Shown piece after piece: positions 1 to 11,942 of a stretch of 64,000 bases of DNA. The position numbers and the translations under genes were made by a program. The notes below the pieces were generated by a model, which was not told where the DNA came from, did no database searches, and saw nothing but the letters and a program-made list of their open reading frames with translations. The stretch lies in assembly GCA_013397435.1 (NCBI GenBank), contig VZRG01000758.1:170886-234885 (forward strand), written 5' to 3'. Source of the stretch: Erythrocercus mccallii. Lineage: Eukaryota > Chordata > Aves > Passeriformes > Dicruridae. Within the stretch, counting starts at the first letter, position 1, and each line of letters opens with the position of its first letter.

Positions 1-3000
1 GTCACTGAAATTAGAGCTTTATAATGTTGGCTATATTTGGGTTCCTTAATATATTTTTTTCCCCACCATTGCACGTGTGTCATGGAATGATGAGCAGAAT
101 CTGTGGCCCCAAAAGTGAAGGACATGCCATTTTTCTATCTGATTTATTTAATTACTTTTGTATTAGGGCTCTAGTGAGGGGCTTTACAGGATCCAAGCTC
201 CAAACAGTGCAGTCTTGATCCTCTGTCAGTCATGCTTCAACTCCAATGTCAGAGTTCTTATGTAGGGCTGAGGACCCTAATCCCAATGGTAATTTCTTAA
301 TTATTATGCTTTGCCCATATGCTTGACAATTGTATTTACCAGTCCTATATTAGTTTGCTGTTTTCTATCACCTTTCACCTTGGAGGTGGTGAAAAACAAG
401 CCAGTAATTTTGACAACCTGAGCTCTAATTGTAAAGCATGTGACTGGATTTCTGTAATAACCTTGATGTCAGGGCTGCTGGAAAAGTGCCAGAAAGTCTG
501 TTCCTCTTCTGGGTCAAAAATCTCTTTGTTGCTTGTTTGGTTTTTTGGGTTTTTTTCTGTAGACTTTCTGGTCACCAGTTCAATACATAGGGGGGAAAGT
601 CAGCATTAGGAGAAGGAAGATTTGTCTGAAAGACACAAATTTCCACCTGAGTCTTTGGATTGTGTCCAGTGATTTGAACAGCAGTAGGTTATGTATCACA
701 ACCTTCATACCTCACTTAGCCAGGTCCTGTGTTGATCTGTAACATAGCAAAATAACGTTAAGATTTTTCTTGATAAGCTGAAGAGGACGGAAACTCTTCT
801 CTTTTAAAGAAAAAAATATTAAATTTTATTACACAATAAATTTCAGAGGCAGGTCTGAATGTGCTTTTTCTGCTGCTGTAACCAAACCTTTCTTGCTCTA
901 CTTCCATTTTGCAGTTCCAGTGGATATGTCTGAATGAAAGCTGAAGTAAAGTTCATATATCAAGGATGTTGAAACCAATGAGTTGGGAGTGACTGGAGAA
1001 AAAAAAATGGAAGTGGCAGAAAAAGAAATAGTTTTATAATGTATTATGCTCTTGTCTTCCACAGAAAAGTTTGAATAGATACATAATACTGTATAATCAA
1101 GAAATAATGCTGTCCTCTGCAGTCCTGATGGTACATTGCTAAATATGTAACACAGACAGAGAGGAAATGCTGTACAGTTTCACAATGTTATCTCTGCTGA
1201 TCATCTGCTCCCTGTAGACCTTATCAAAGGGCCATGGAAGTTACTGGGGATTTCTTCTTTCGGATAATTTTAGTCCATATCTGCAGCTTCACTACTGTTC
1301 ACTCTCATGTCTCCAGCAATTTGAGATGGGCACTGGGAAGAACTTCTACTTATGCTTTGCTTTCTTTGGAATCTGTGGAGTATCCTTAGAAATGAGACAC
1401 TGTGCAGTGGATCCAGCTTTATTTTCCCTATTTTTGGCTTGGACACACAAACATACACAAACATGCACTTGGATGTGTGTGTCAATAAAACTGCTCTGCT
1501 GATTGGAGCAGTCAGTGACAGGTTCCCACTTCCTGCAGTGTTTTCACAGTACTCATCTCCTCTGCCATATCTGCCAAAATCTTTCCCAGGAACACACCCA
1601 GATGCTTTGTGGAGGGAACTCACTCTTCGCTAGTGTAGATATCCTCGATCCTCTTTTGAAAACAGAAGCCCATTTGCCAAGTTCTACAAATAAATGTCCA
1701 TTTTTAATTTTTTGTTTTTAATGGGGTGAGAGATAATTATGACCAGTTTAAGGACAAGAGAAATTGCTTCAGTTCATAGTTCATATATGTTATAAAGACA
1801 GAATTAAGACACCATGCAATATGCCTGGGAAAAATATGTAGATATGCCCTACAGCTGATGAACAGCAGAGTCCCTTTAAGGCAAGGAAAATATATGTATT
1901 CTTTTTAAGCATGATGGAAGTCTCTGTCACTGGTATTTAATTAACAAAATGTAAAGACTCTCAAAGAAAAGATATGGAAAAAAGAATAGCCTTACTGCTT
2001 AGATATAGGACTGAGAAACACAGGTGTGTACTTCGGGCCCTGTGAATTGTGATTAATTTCTTTGTTCCTCAGTTGCCCGACTGTAAAATGAGAATACTTG
2101 TTTCTTCTATTTATTTGTCTGAGAACATCTAAGGAAGGAGCTAATATGATTTCTAAGCCCTGGGTGTGTTCAGTTCCTGGCACCACAGGGATCTGGCCTC
2201 AGCTGGGGCACTCAGGTGTCCTTAATACAAATGCTAATACCACATTAGCATGGATATACGAAATAAATTAATCTTTAAAAAATATATTTCCCCACATGTA
2301 CTAGATCTCAAATGCATTCTTTATTTTGTGTTCCAGTTAGTACCTTATGCCATTTTTTATTTCTATAACTCCTCAAGTTTAGTGAAAAAATTACTCTTCT
2401 TAACATAAAATCCTTGTAAAAAAAGGATATTAGTGTCAAATACTTACATACTGTGGTAAATTAGGCTTTCATCATACAGAATGTCCCCACACAGGTTTCT
2501 ATATGTGACAGACTGATGGGAGTCAAGAGTGGTCCAAGATCATCCTGAGTTTATGGAAATGGCAGAATTTCTCATCAGGCTTATTTTTGACAGCATGTGT
2601 CCCACTTATGGGACCACATTTGCTGTTCACACAGCTGATGGCAGCTCTGATACAGTGGTGGGCAGAGCTCTTCCTTGTGGTTTCTGGATGGCTTTGAATC
2701 TCAGCTGAAACCTGCATAGACAGTGGCACTTTCTGCCTCAAAACTAAAAACAACAGCTGTTGGAATTTCAAGCTGCCAGGCAAAACAATTGTGAATAGAC
2801 TACAAAAGACTACTTTTGCTTTTGATGATTTCTCAAGTCTGGAATTCCTGCCTTTCCAAGTCCCGTTGATGAATGTCCTTATGCCACCAGAGTGGCAGAG
2901 TTCCTCCCATTTTTCTTGTTTTCTCTTTAATTTTCTTTTTCATTTTGCCAGGTACTTTTGATATAGAGGTCAAGCCATGAAATATTGAATGACCAAGGCC

Positions 3001-3154
3001 ACACGTATCTGAGAACTTGAAGCCAGATTACCCACATCCTTGAAAAATTCCTGAACTTTAGTTCAAGGTTTTCTTTTCTGATCCAGTCTGTGTTCTCTCA
3101 CACGGTCATATTTGACTGTAGAGGAGGATTAATATGATTCAGTTATGTTATCCT
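1..3154. other. Unique non-coding sequence
   Basis: No gene is supported here. Both strands carry only short open frames of up to 117 codons (minus strand, 1270-1623), with no recognisable domain, no codon-level signal and no plausible splice context. The sequence is AT-rich, with scattered A and T runs and no long tandem or interspersed repeat that I can recognise. It is best read as intergenic or intronic DNA. Confidence 0.7.
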
Positions 3155-3165
3155 GCATGGTTACT

Positions 3166-3816
3166 CAAACATCAGTCTCCACTGAATAAAGAGGAGAAAA
3201 ACCAGCTTGCGCCCCTGCAGTCCATGGAGAGCATGGGGGAGCAGAGATCCACCTGCAGCCCCTGGAGGAGCACATGCTGGAGCAGAGGGATACCTGAGAG
3301 AGGCTGTGACCCTGTAGAGAAAGGACACCTGGAGCAGGTTGTGCCTGAAGGATTGACCCTATGGAAGTGTGACCCACATGGGTCACACTCCATGAATTGC
3401 TGGAGAACTGTTGCTCTTGGAATGGACTCACCTTGGAGCAGCTCATGGAGAACTGTCTCTGGTGGGAAGGAGTCCATGGTGCAGCAGTGGAACAACCGGG
3501 ACTCCCTCTGAGCAGCTGGACAAAAAACATGCAATGAACTGGCCCAACCTCCATTCTCTGTATCCTTGTGCCTCCTGAGGGAGCAGGTTGAGTTGGAGAG
3601 GAGGAAGAAGGGGTGAGGGAAAGCTATTTTTAAGGGTTGATTTTACTTCTCATTACCCTGCTCTGATTTTGTTAGCAACAAATTCAATTAGTATCTGTAA
3701 TTCAATCTGTTTTCCCCATAACAGTACTTGGTGAGTGATTTCTCCTAGCCCTTATCTCAACTCATGAACTTTTCATTACTTTTTCTCTCCCCTGTCCAGC
3801 CACAGGGGAGTGCAAG
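3166..3816 (+). mobile_element. Decayed avian ERV LTR-like fragment
   Basis: The first half repeats phrases built on 'ctggagca', 'tgtgaccc' and 'catggagaactg', a pattern I recall from a common avian ERVL-type LTR. The second half (about 3640-3800) matches the remembered U5-like end of that family: a T-rich stretch, 'acagtacttggtgagtgat', then pyrimidine-rich sequence ending in 'ctcccctgtccag'. Canonical TG and CA ends are not visible, so the copy is probably truncated at both ends. An 11-base direct repeat, GCATGGTTACT, lies just outside at 3155-3165 and 3817-3827. The family name is from memory and uncertain; that this is an interspersed repeat is fairly secure. Open frames across it on both strands are by-products of its GC-richer composition. 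Confidence 0.6.
3366..3389. repeat. Perfect 11-bp inverted repeat, 2-base centre
   Basis: The arms AGTGTGACCCA and TGGGTCACACT are exact reverse complements separated by CA. The palindrome lies inside the LTR-like fragment. It contains two everted GGGTCA-type half-sites (nuclear-receptor-like) and a central CACATG E-box core. Function is not shown; the symmetry is direct observation. Confidence 0.85.
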
Positions 3817-3827
3817 CATGGTTACTA

Positions 3828-5947
3828 AAAACTGGCCATACAAACCCAATACAACTGTAATGAACCCAATTCTCAGACATGTTGTAGCACCTTCAAGTAA
3901 GACTTGTGGTCCCAAAGGGCTGGAGGCAGCGCAACTTCTGCTCACCAGTGAAGTCAGTGAAACTTCCTCCAAGTCTGATCTGGCAATTCCTGGAGTGCCT
4001 TTCCTCTCACCAAGCAGATTAGAATCATGTGGGAACTTTTATGGTTAATGGCACTTAACAATGAGTTCAGGCAAGGCAATTGTTGCCCAAATTGTAGTCA
4101 GGGAACCCCACAAAAAATTCAGTGAGGTTGTTAGTGGTGAGAAATGGTGGCGGATGGTTTTTTTCTGCCATATCTTGTCTCAAACAACCCCACAACATCT
4201 AGTAGGACTATCCTGCCCCAAAGGTGTGTCTAAACAGGTGATACCTGGCAAGATAAGGCTGGTGTGTACCACCTCTGCAGAGTTCTAATCATTTCTGCAT
4301 GAGCATTTTAGCTTGGGACTATATTAATTTAAGTTTTAAATGGTCTCCATATGTTGCAAAATCACTATTTAACAAAAACCTAAAAATATCTACAGATTTT
4401 AAGAAGGCCACAAAAGGGTAGAAGAGAGTCAGATACTGGGCCTCATATCAGTTACAAGAAATGTCTTAAGTGCACATGCATGGCAAAAGAACATCATTAC
4501 CCAAATACCTGAAACCTCCAGAAATGCTGTGCCCTGGATGTTGGGGCAAGTCCCTCTATCTCATTGCCTACTCTATTTACTGCTTCCATCTCTCTTAGAG
4601 AGTGCTGAGTCATGATAATCAGCACTTTTGTTTGCATTGTAAGTAAAATAAAAACAACTCAGTAATGGAAAACCTTGGTGTTTTCCAAGGTGTGCTAAGG
4701 GTGTTATTTTTGGGAGTGTGCTCATTTTCCACCAAATGCACAAGTTGTGCATTAGAAACGATTCCCTCTGGCAACCCATAAAACAGAAACTTCTCCATTC
4801 TTTCCACCCCAGGAAACATTCTGTCAGCAATTCACTTGCAGTGTTCATCTATGAATATGGAGATGGGGAGGGTTATGTCTTGTTTCTAATACATTAGCAC
4901 AAGGTACTCTGGGTATCTACAGTATACTATGAAGTATGTGAATAATTACAGCTTTAACAGCAGTAAGCCCAATCAGGAAAACACAGACGGCTGGAATAGA
5001 ATTTTCAAACCACAACAGTGCTGTGTCATTATGAATTTACTCTTCTGTTCTACCCCTGTCAGAAAACCCATTAGTTTTAAGGCTGTGGCTTTGTGTATTT
5101 CAGTATTTCTGCATGTTCTTAAAGGAGGTGCTGCTCCAGGCTCCAGTGAGGATGCAGAGGTCCAGGAATCAGTTGTGGTGCTGGAAATACATCAAGACAC
5201 ATCAGCCAGGAGTGCAAACAATTTCTGCACATGCAACAATAGCAGCACCCTAAATTTCACTGCTGAAGTGTGTGACCACTGCAAGGATTCATTGCACAGT
5301 TTCACCTGTCAGTTAAGCCAGCTAAAATTAATGTTTCATTGAAGCTTCCACATGGGAACAGTGTGAGCACCACCAGTGTTTCATCTATTGTTAATTTCTT
5401 AAATTGCAATGACCTGACTGTGACTTTTTCTTCAATACCCAAGTGTAAGGCAAGAGAAGATGAGTCATGACACAGCAGAATTCAAGGTGAGACAGCAGAA
5501 TTCAAAATATCGGTGAACCTTTACAGAAGACTTGGCAGAGCATGTGCAGCTTTGACAAGAGTTTGTGCTCTCCAGGGTGAGTTTCAAGCAGACATTTGAG
5601 AAGGAAAAATGTATTGGCTCTGTGGACTTCCAGAATATCATTAGGAGAAATTCAAATTCATAAGTTGGATTTCAAAAATCACACAAGTTAAAAATTAACT
5701 TACCATTGTTTCTTTTTTTTAATAATGGAAGAGCATTCTTTTCATTTGGTTTCTTATTTCTCAAGTCTGCCAGAGTATGTTCTGGTTTTATTTATTTATT
5801 TATTTGTCATGACCAAACTCTAGAAAGATTTTTAATTAAAAATGAGAACTGCTTCCTTCCTTCTTGAGCTAGGTCTCCAAGAAAACATCAAGTGTCATAA
5901 GATTCATGATAAAAATGATAGCTTTGGCAAAACTTTTAAACTGAGGA
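3828..5947. other. Unique non-coding sequence with small local repeats
   Basis: No gene is supported. A 137-codon open frame at 4929-5342 shows no domain I recognise. Local structure includes a 14-base direct repeat, ACAGCAGAATTCAA (5472-5485 and 5492-5505), and a short (TTTA)n run near 5786-5804. Confidence 0.65.
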
Positions 5948-6078
5948 TGGGTTTTGGTTTGTTTATTTGGTTGGTTTGTTTGTTTATTGTTTTGGGGTTT
6001 TTGTTTGGTTGGTTTTGGTTTGCTGTTTGGGTTTCGGTGGGTTTTTTTTAAATTCGATCTGGTTTGGTTTGTCTTTTT
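5948..6078 (+). repeat. G/T-rich low-complexity tract
   Basis: The tract is built from irregular TTTGG, GGTTT and GTTT units on the plus strand. It has no regular period and is not a telomeric (TTAGGG) array. A 69-codon frame running through it (5842-6051) is largely this low-complexity sequence and not a gene. A complementary A/C-rich tract occurs near 37 kb. Confidence 0.8.
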
Positions 6079-9000
6079 GTGTTAAGCCAAATAGCTTTGC
6101 TTTATTTCCAGGTCTTGTTGACTTCCATGGAAATTATATTGGATAACTGTTTGATACCTGGGCTGTTGTTCTTCTGATGGAAGGATGTGTTACTTTCAGT
6201 AGCGTTCAGTTGGAACAGGCTGCTTATTGCAACACAGATGTGGCTGCTCTCATATTTTCTCCTCTTGCCCATTGTGACCCACCCAGGAAGAAAAACCCAA
6301 CTCTGCTTTGAAAGTGCAGAGTGCTACTGATGAACAGATTAAGGACTCCATTTTGTGTGCTGGGGAGGTCTGAAATCCTGCATCCTGGTGAGAAAATGAG
6401 CTTTAGCTTCTAGAGCTGTTTTAGGTGACAGCAAAATTCTCAGAAACTGAAGAGGAGGGGAAGAAATCAATGAGCACAAGTGATTAGGAACAAGCATGTA
6501 ATCCCAGGAAAAGGGTGCTCTCTCCACCTGCATTCTTAAACATTATCCATCATTACTGGTTCAGTACCTCCAACTACGAAAAGTCTTTATTTCACCTTTT
6601 TCTGTGTTTGTTGGGTACAGAATACGTAGATACACCTCTGAGTACTTCCACATGCTTCAAGTGTGACAAAATACAGGCTTGCACCAGACACCAGGACAGC
6701 GGCAGTCAGTCACTTGTGGTGAGAGTCTCTTTAATGCAACCAGCTAAAACACTGCATCCTCTACCAGTTCTGCATGGGCAGGGCCCACAGGGTGTGCAGG
6801 TCTGGTCTAGTGGGTGGAAACAAGGCCTTGGAGAAGCTACGGGAGTGGACATAGAAGTGTTGGGATAGTTTTGCCTTTCCCTCCTTGCAGGCTTCCTGTT
6901 TTGATGCACACTCCCTGCTGAAGACCATCATGGCTCCTCAGGATCAGCACTGGCTCCCTGCCACTGAACCTTGTGTCTTGCAGCTGCACCCATTCCTGCT
7001 GCTCATGACACGTGGAGGAGCCACAGGAGAACTGGGATTTAGAGTTCCGAAGCATTTTCCATCCCGAATTCAGTACTGTAGAACTGGTGCCAGTCCAGCA
7101 AACTCATTTGTGTCCATATGATAGTCATCAATACATGGCAGGTTTGCAGTCCAGTTGATCACATTTATCCAGGATAAAATGACAAAGGATGTCACTTTTC
7201 ATTAATTGATGGGGATTCTGGCATGTGTTCCTGTGCATTTCCTTCCATGTTCCTTTTCTTGGTAAGAAAGAGTGTTTTAATGGGCTCACATGGAAGGACT
7301 CCCAAAGTTGAAACATGAAAACGTTGAAACGTTGAAACGTACAAAGGATAAAATGGCAAGAGTGAATGGAAAGAGTGAATGAATACTGTGCTGTTCTAAC
7401 ACCATGGTCACTTTTTCCCTCTTAATTTTTAAGCAAATGAAACAGAGAGCCAGCTAGAATATGGTCCTAGCTGTAGACATTGTCAAAATCCAAGCAAGTG
7501 TTTGCATATTTGGTTATATTTTCTATCTCTTCTGCATTTTTACTTCCTGGATGCTTCTACTGTCTATCATGGTCCAGATTTTGTTTGCAGCTTGTGTGAA
7601 TAACTGCTCTAATAATACCTTGTGCGAGCATTTGCCATGACAAAAGTACCCTAAAGTTATTTTTAAACTTCACCATATGAAAAGACATCTTACTGCTAGC
7701 ACTTGTGCTGCTGCAGTTCACTGGTACAAAAATATGTGCACAGTTAATTGCTGGTATTAAATTGCACCTTGCAATTTAGCTGGGACTGCACTTAACATGT
7801 TCTTTGAAATGGATATGCATGTGTGTGTACACCATGTGTTTGTCTTGAACATGAATAGATGGCCAGGACCACTGTAGTAGTGCATTAAACAGAAAAAAAA
7901 AACCAAACAAAACACCCAGAAAGATGTAGGTTTGGCCAGAGCCTGTGACTCAGAGCAACTCCGGGTTGCAGAACAGTTGGGCAAACCTCAGTGAGGTGTG
8001 TTAGAGATGCTGAGCTTGAGTGGAAGCAGGAGGTGAGCCATAGCAGGAGACTGACAGATGTGGGATCAGGGACAGAGGAGGTCCTTGATGTCCTCTTTAC
8101 TGTGAGGGCTTCAGAGTGGTTTAAATGTAAATTTGATCATTGTTTTCATTCTGCAAGCTGTAATATAAAACCAAAGAATCCCAGAACTAATATGATTGCT
8201 CAACTACCTTAGCAACCACATAAATTTTATTAAAAAACCCTCCTGCTTCCTCTACTGTAGCCTTTTTCAGGTTTTTTGGGGGAAGTATTTCCTTCAAGTG
8301 TTCCTTAAAGTGTAAGGAGATAGTTCTGCATTCCTGTTCAGTCTGGGGACTCTTGGCTGAGCCTGCAGATGGTGATAGGGTGGCTCACATGACACTGATA
8401 TATATCTGATACCAGTGCAGGGGGGACCACACTATCCACTTGCACGGGCCACAAAGCAGCCACTGATTTCATGTGGTTGTTGCCATTACTTATTGACATG
8501 TCTGCTTTGCCAGATTCTGCATGAACTTCTTCATTCTAACAAGAGTCATTATTCATCTTCATCCTCATGGAGTAATTAATCTCTTTAAAAGAGCGTTCTT
8601 ACTGTTTACTTGTTTTACTGGTACTTTTTATTTAGTTGGCAATTTTTTATACTAATGCCATTTTTTGGGTCACCTCAGCTTCTTATGCTACACAAGCCAG
8701 ATTTGCATGTATTGTGTTTTCCAGGGCCTTTCTACCATTGCGCATTAGAATATTACCCATGAAACTGACTCCCTGAGCAGCAGAGATTGATTTCCTCTCT
8801 GAGTAGCCATACTCTCCACAGAAGTATCCTTTCCAGTTATGTTTTGAAAGTCATCAGACATGCTGTTATAAATGATCACTGAAGATTACTGGAGAAGCTG
8901 CAAAATAGTAGTGAACCAAGTAGCATCTGTAATTTCCAGCCCTGGTTTGCAATCATTACTCACAATGAATCCTGTCTCAGCTGTAAAGCTAAACATTTTT

Positions 9001-11909
9001 TTTCCCTTCCTCTTCACTGCTGTATAAGACAATTGAAATAGATACTGTCTCATGAATTTTTATACAAAAAGCTGAGCTGCAATCCTCTGTACCAACAGCC
9101 AGTGTTCTTTGTGAAGATCAAGACTAGCTTAGAAAATGTTGGAGAGAAGTTTGTATTTCCAGTTACGGTGAGCTCTGTTACAGCTCAAGTGGCTCTGAGA
9201 TGTATATCTCTGATGCTCTTTCTTCTTAATTTGCTCCAGTATAAATCCAATACCTCTTGCACAGCATATTTATCACCATTCCTGTTTGTTAGTAAAGGTT
9301 TTAGTGTTTTATGAGCATGGTCACCTCCATAGCCCTTGTTTTCTTGTGAGTCACTGCTGTCATAAATGCCCTCAGTGCCAAAGGACAGACATTAATCAAT
9401 TTTAATGGAAAATGAGCTGTCATACATATGTTTTTCTGTATCTTCTGTGCAAGGAATTGTCTCCACAGCAATGCCGGAGGCCTTGCTCTGGTAACATGCC
9501 CAGGCAGGTGTATAACTTCAGGCACAGGAGCAAGCCCAGTGGCTATTAAGATATGCAAGTTTAAATGCCTAATTTGAGGACATGATAAACCTATCTGACT
9601 TGGAGATGTCCCAGTGTTTCTGGTATGACTTCTCGGATGTGGAGTTTTTCCCCCCACCTTGTGATCTGGGTTGCTACAGAGTTTTTGAGAGGAAACCAAA
9701 TCCTACCTGGCTGTCAAGAAGGGGAAGTTGGGTGGCAAACTCCAAAGTCCATTTCTATATTGGCCACATTGAAAATTCAGGTGCTGCTAATCAAAGGCAA
9801 AACCAGGAAAGAATGTCAGTGCTGGGAGGTTGTCTTCTAATTTTGTATTTCACCCACAGGAAAGGCTTTCTTCGCATTTTCTTCATCTTTCCTTAATTGA
9901 AATTTCTGTGGTGTCTGTTCTCTTTCAAGAGTTTGTACATTCCATGTAAGATCTAAGGCCCATTGGGAAGAGAATGAGACTACACCAAACTGTACTCATG
10001 GCATGGAGCTATCTGAAGCCCACGTTGTGCTAATAAATTTCTTCTAAAATGTTAGAGGAACTCATCAGTATCTAAACTAGCAACCTCACATCCTGAAGTG
10101 GGACAGAAGCTCCACCTTCTTTTGAAACAGATAAAGCAGCCAGTGTTGAAGTCAAAAGGGAGGGATGGATTTTCGTCCTGACTTTGGTAAAGAGGGAGAA
10201 GAAAAAAGCATAGGAATGGAAGATAGGAATGGAAGCAATCTTCAGAGTTTATCAGCTACGGCATGTACAAAACCATTTTGTTGTAATACTCTTCTCTCCA
10301 CAGCAACTTCTACATCTTTGCCTGCAATTTATTTGTTGATGAGAGGTTCTCATAGTGATTAGTGGAGGGAACTCAGAACTGCTGAGCTGCATCTCTCTTC
10401 TTTTGAGAGCTAAATGCTCTTCTTTCAGTGTGTTACCTGTTCTTAGGGTTGAGCTTATTTTCATATACATGATAGGTTTTTTGGAGTATTATTGAAGCCC
10501 TCCTGCTCTTTGACTCCCGTGAATTAGGTGTTCTAATATACTAGAAAGTATGTCTGGGTGTTAAGTTTTTACTTTTAGACTTCTACATTCTTTTCAGAGC
10601 TCTGATTTCTAACGTTGGTTACTTAATTTCCTCATTTAGCCCAGTGCTTTGACATAAAACCCCTTAGCTCTTTCACAAGGATTCAGAAAGTATTGCATTT
10701 AAAAATAAAAAAATGTGGGTTTTTTTATTGTCAGGTTTGGTTTTAGTCACTATTAACACTTTCACATTGATCAAATTTAATGGGATTTCCTTCACAACTT
10801 AGTTCCAGCAGCACCAGAAGACTATTCCTATCAGCCACCCCTTCTCAATGGTTTCTGCCAATGTTTAGGTTTTGTTAAGCTAAAAATCCTGCAATATTTC
10901 CTACAAAAATTAAAACAAGAATTTCTGTCTTCTTCTGACAAATCACACATAATACCAAAGCAAAATGATTTGTACCATCTCTTCTCAAAAAATATTTTCT
11001 TTTATTATTTTTTTTTTATGTTCCATGAGAACTTTTTTTGTGAATTCTGAACCACAGATTCTTTAAATGGGCTTGCAGTGAGATGGCTCTTTTATATGAA
11101 TTTGAGAACATCACTGTCATTCAGATCAATAATTCCTGAACCAACTGAGTTTTTTTAATACAATTTCCAGAAGAAGAGGAAAGTACTATGGATTTGATTG
11201 CTTCCTCCAGCTTTTTAAATGTAAAGAACAAACACAATGTTTGAATAATTTTTTTTCCTTTTCTCTCTCCAGGTTAGGCTTGTGCAGTATGTATTTAGTC
11301 ATTCTGGCTGATTCATAGCCAGTGGTTTGCATCTCGAAGAGCAAGCACAGGGTGTTCCTTGTGAGATACAATGATCAGTTCTGCAAACACTGCTAAAATG
11401 ATATCTCTCCATATTATGGCAGCTCCTGCCAAGCACCTCTGTAAGTCAGGGGTTGTATCAGCACTTCCATTATAAATATAACATTTACATTACTACTGCC
11501 TCCCTTGATTTATCTGATGCTCCTCTGCTATAACACAGAATCACATTTGCTTTGTTCACTGCAGCTGCACAGGGCTGTAGATGAGGCTGGGGGCTCAGGG
11601 GATTTTTCTTCAAGTGCTCCCAAATCTCTCTCCCACACTAAAAAGCATTGTGTTGCCTTTTCAGCAAGTATTGGTGCTTTTTATTCTTTGCTTCAAGACA
11701 TTATTCTGTTTATATGCTGCATACCTGGGCTAAGGTGCATTTACAATTTACTGGTGCACGTACTGCAGGTGCTTTAAATCCTTCTGTTTATTATCTACAT
11801 GGTCAGCTGGAAAGATCAGTTGTCTTTCTGCACCAAACATCTCATTCTGAATTCTCCATTGCCTTGAATTTGCCACTGAGTCAGGACTCAGGTATCAAAA
11901 CACGGAATG
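6079..11909. other. Unique non-coding sequence
   Basis: No gene is supported. Open frames reach 132 codons (minus strand, 9301-9699), without domains or paired splice sites. The only clear local structure is a short tandem of GTTGAAAC near 7308-7338. I recognise no CR1 or LTR sequence in this stretch. Confidence 0.6.
7308..7338 (+). repeat. GTTGAAAC short tandem repeat
   Basis: Units of GTTGAAAC occur at 7308-7315, 7323-7330 and 7331-7338, with one diverged unit between the first and second. It is a minor local duplication. Confidence 0.8.
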
Positions 11910-11942
11910 TGACAGAAAAGTGACAGAAAAGTGACAGAAAAG
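11910..11942 (+). repeat. Perfect 11-bp x 3 tandem repeat
   Basis: The unit TGACAGAAAAG is repeated three times without mismatch or spacer. The perfect identity suggests recent slippage, so length variation between individuals is likely. Confidence 0.9.

Noticed and set aside
4929..5342. 137-codon plus-strand open frame with several cysteines near its end
   Set aside because: No recognisable cysteine spacing or domain and no promoter or splice context; length is compatible with chance.
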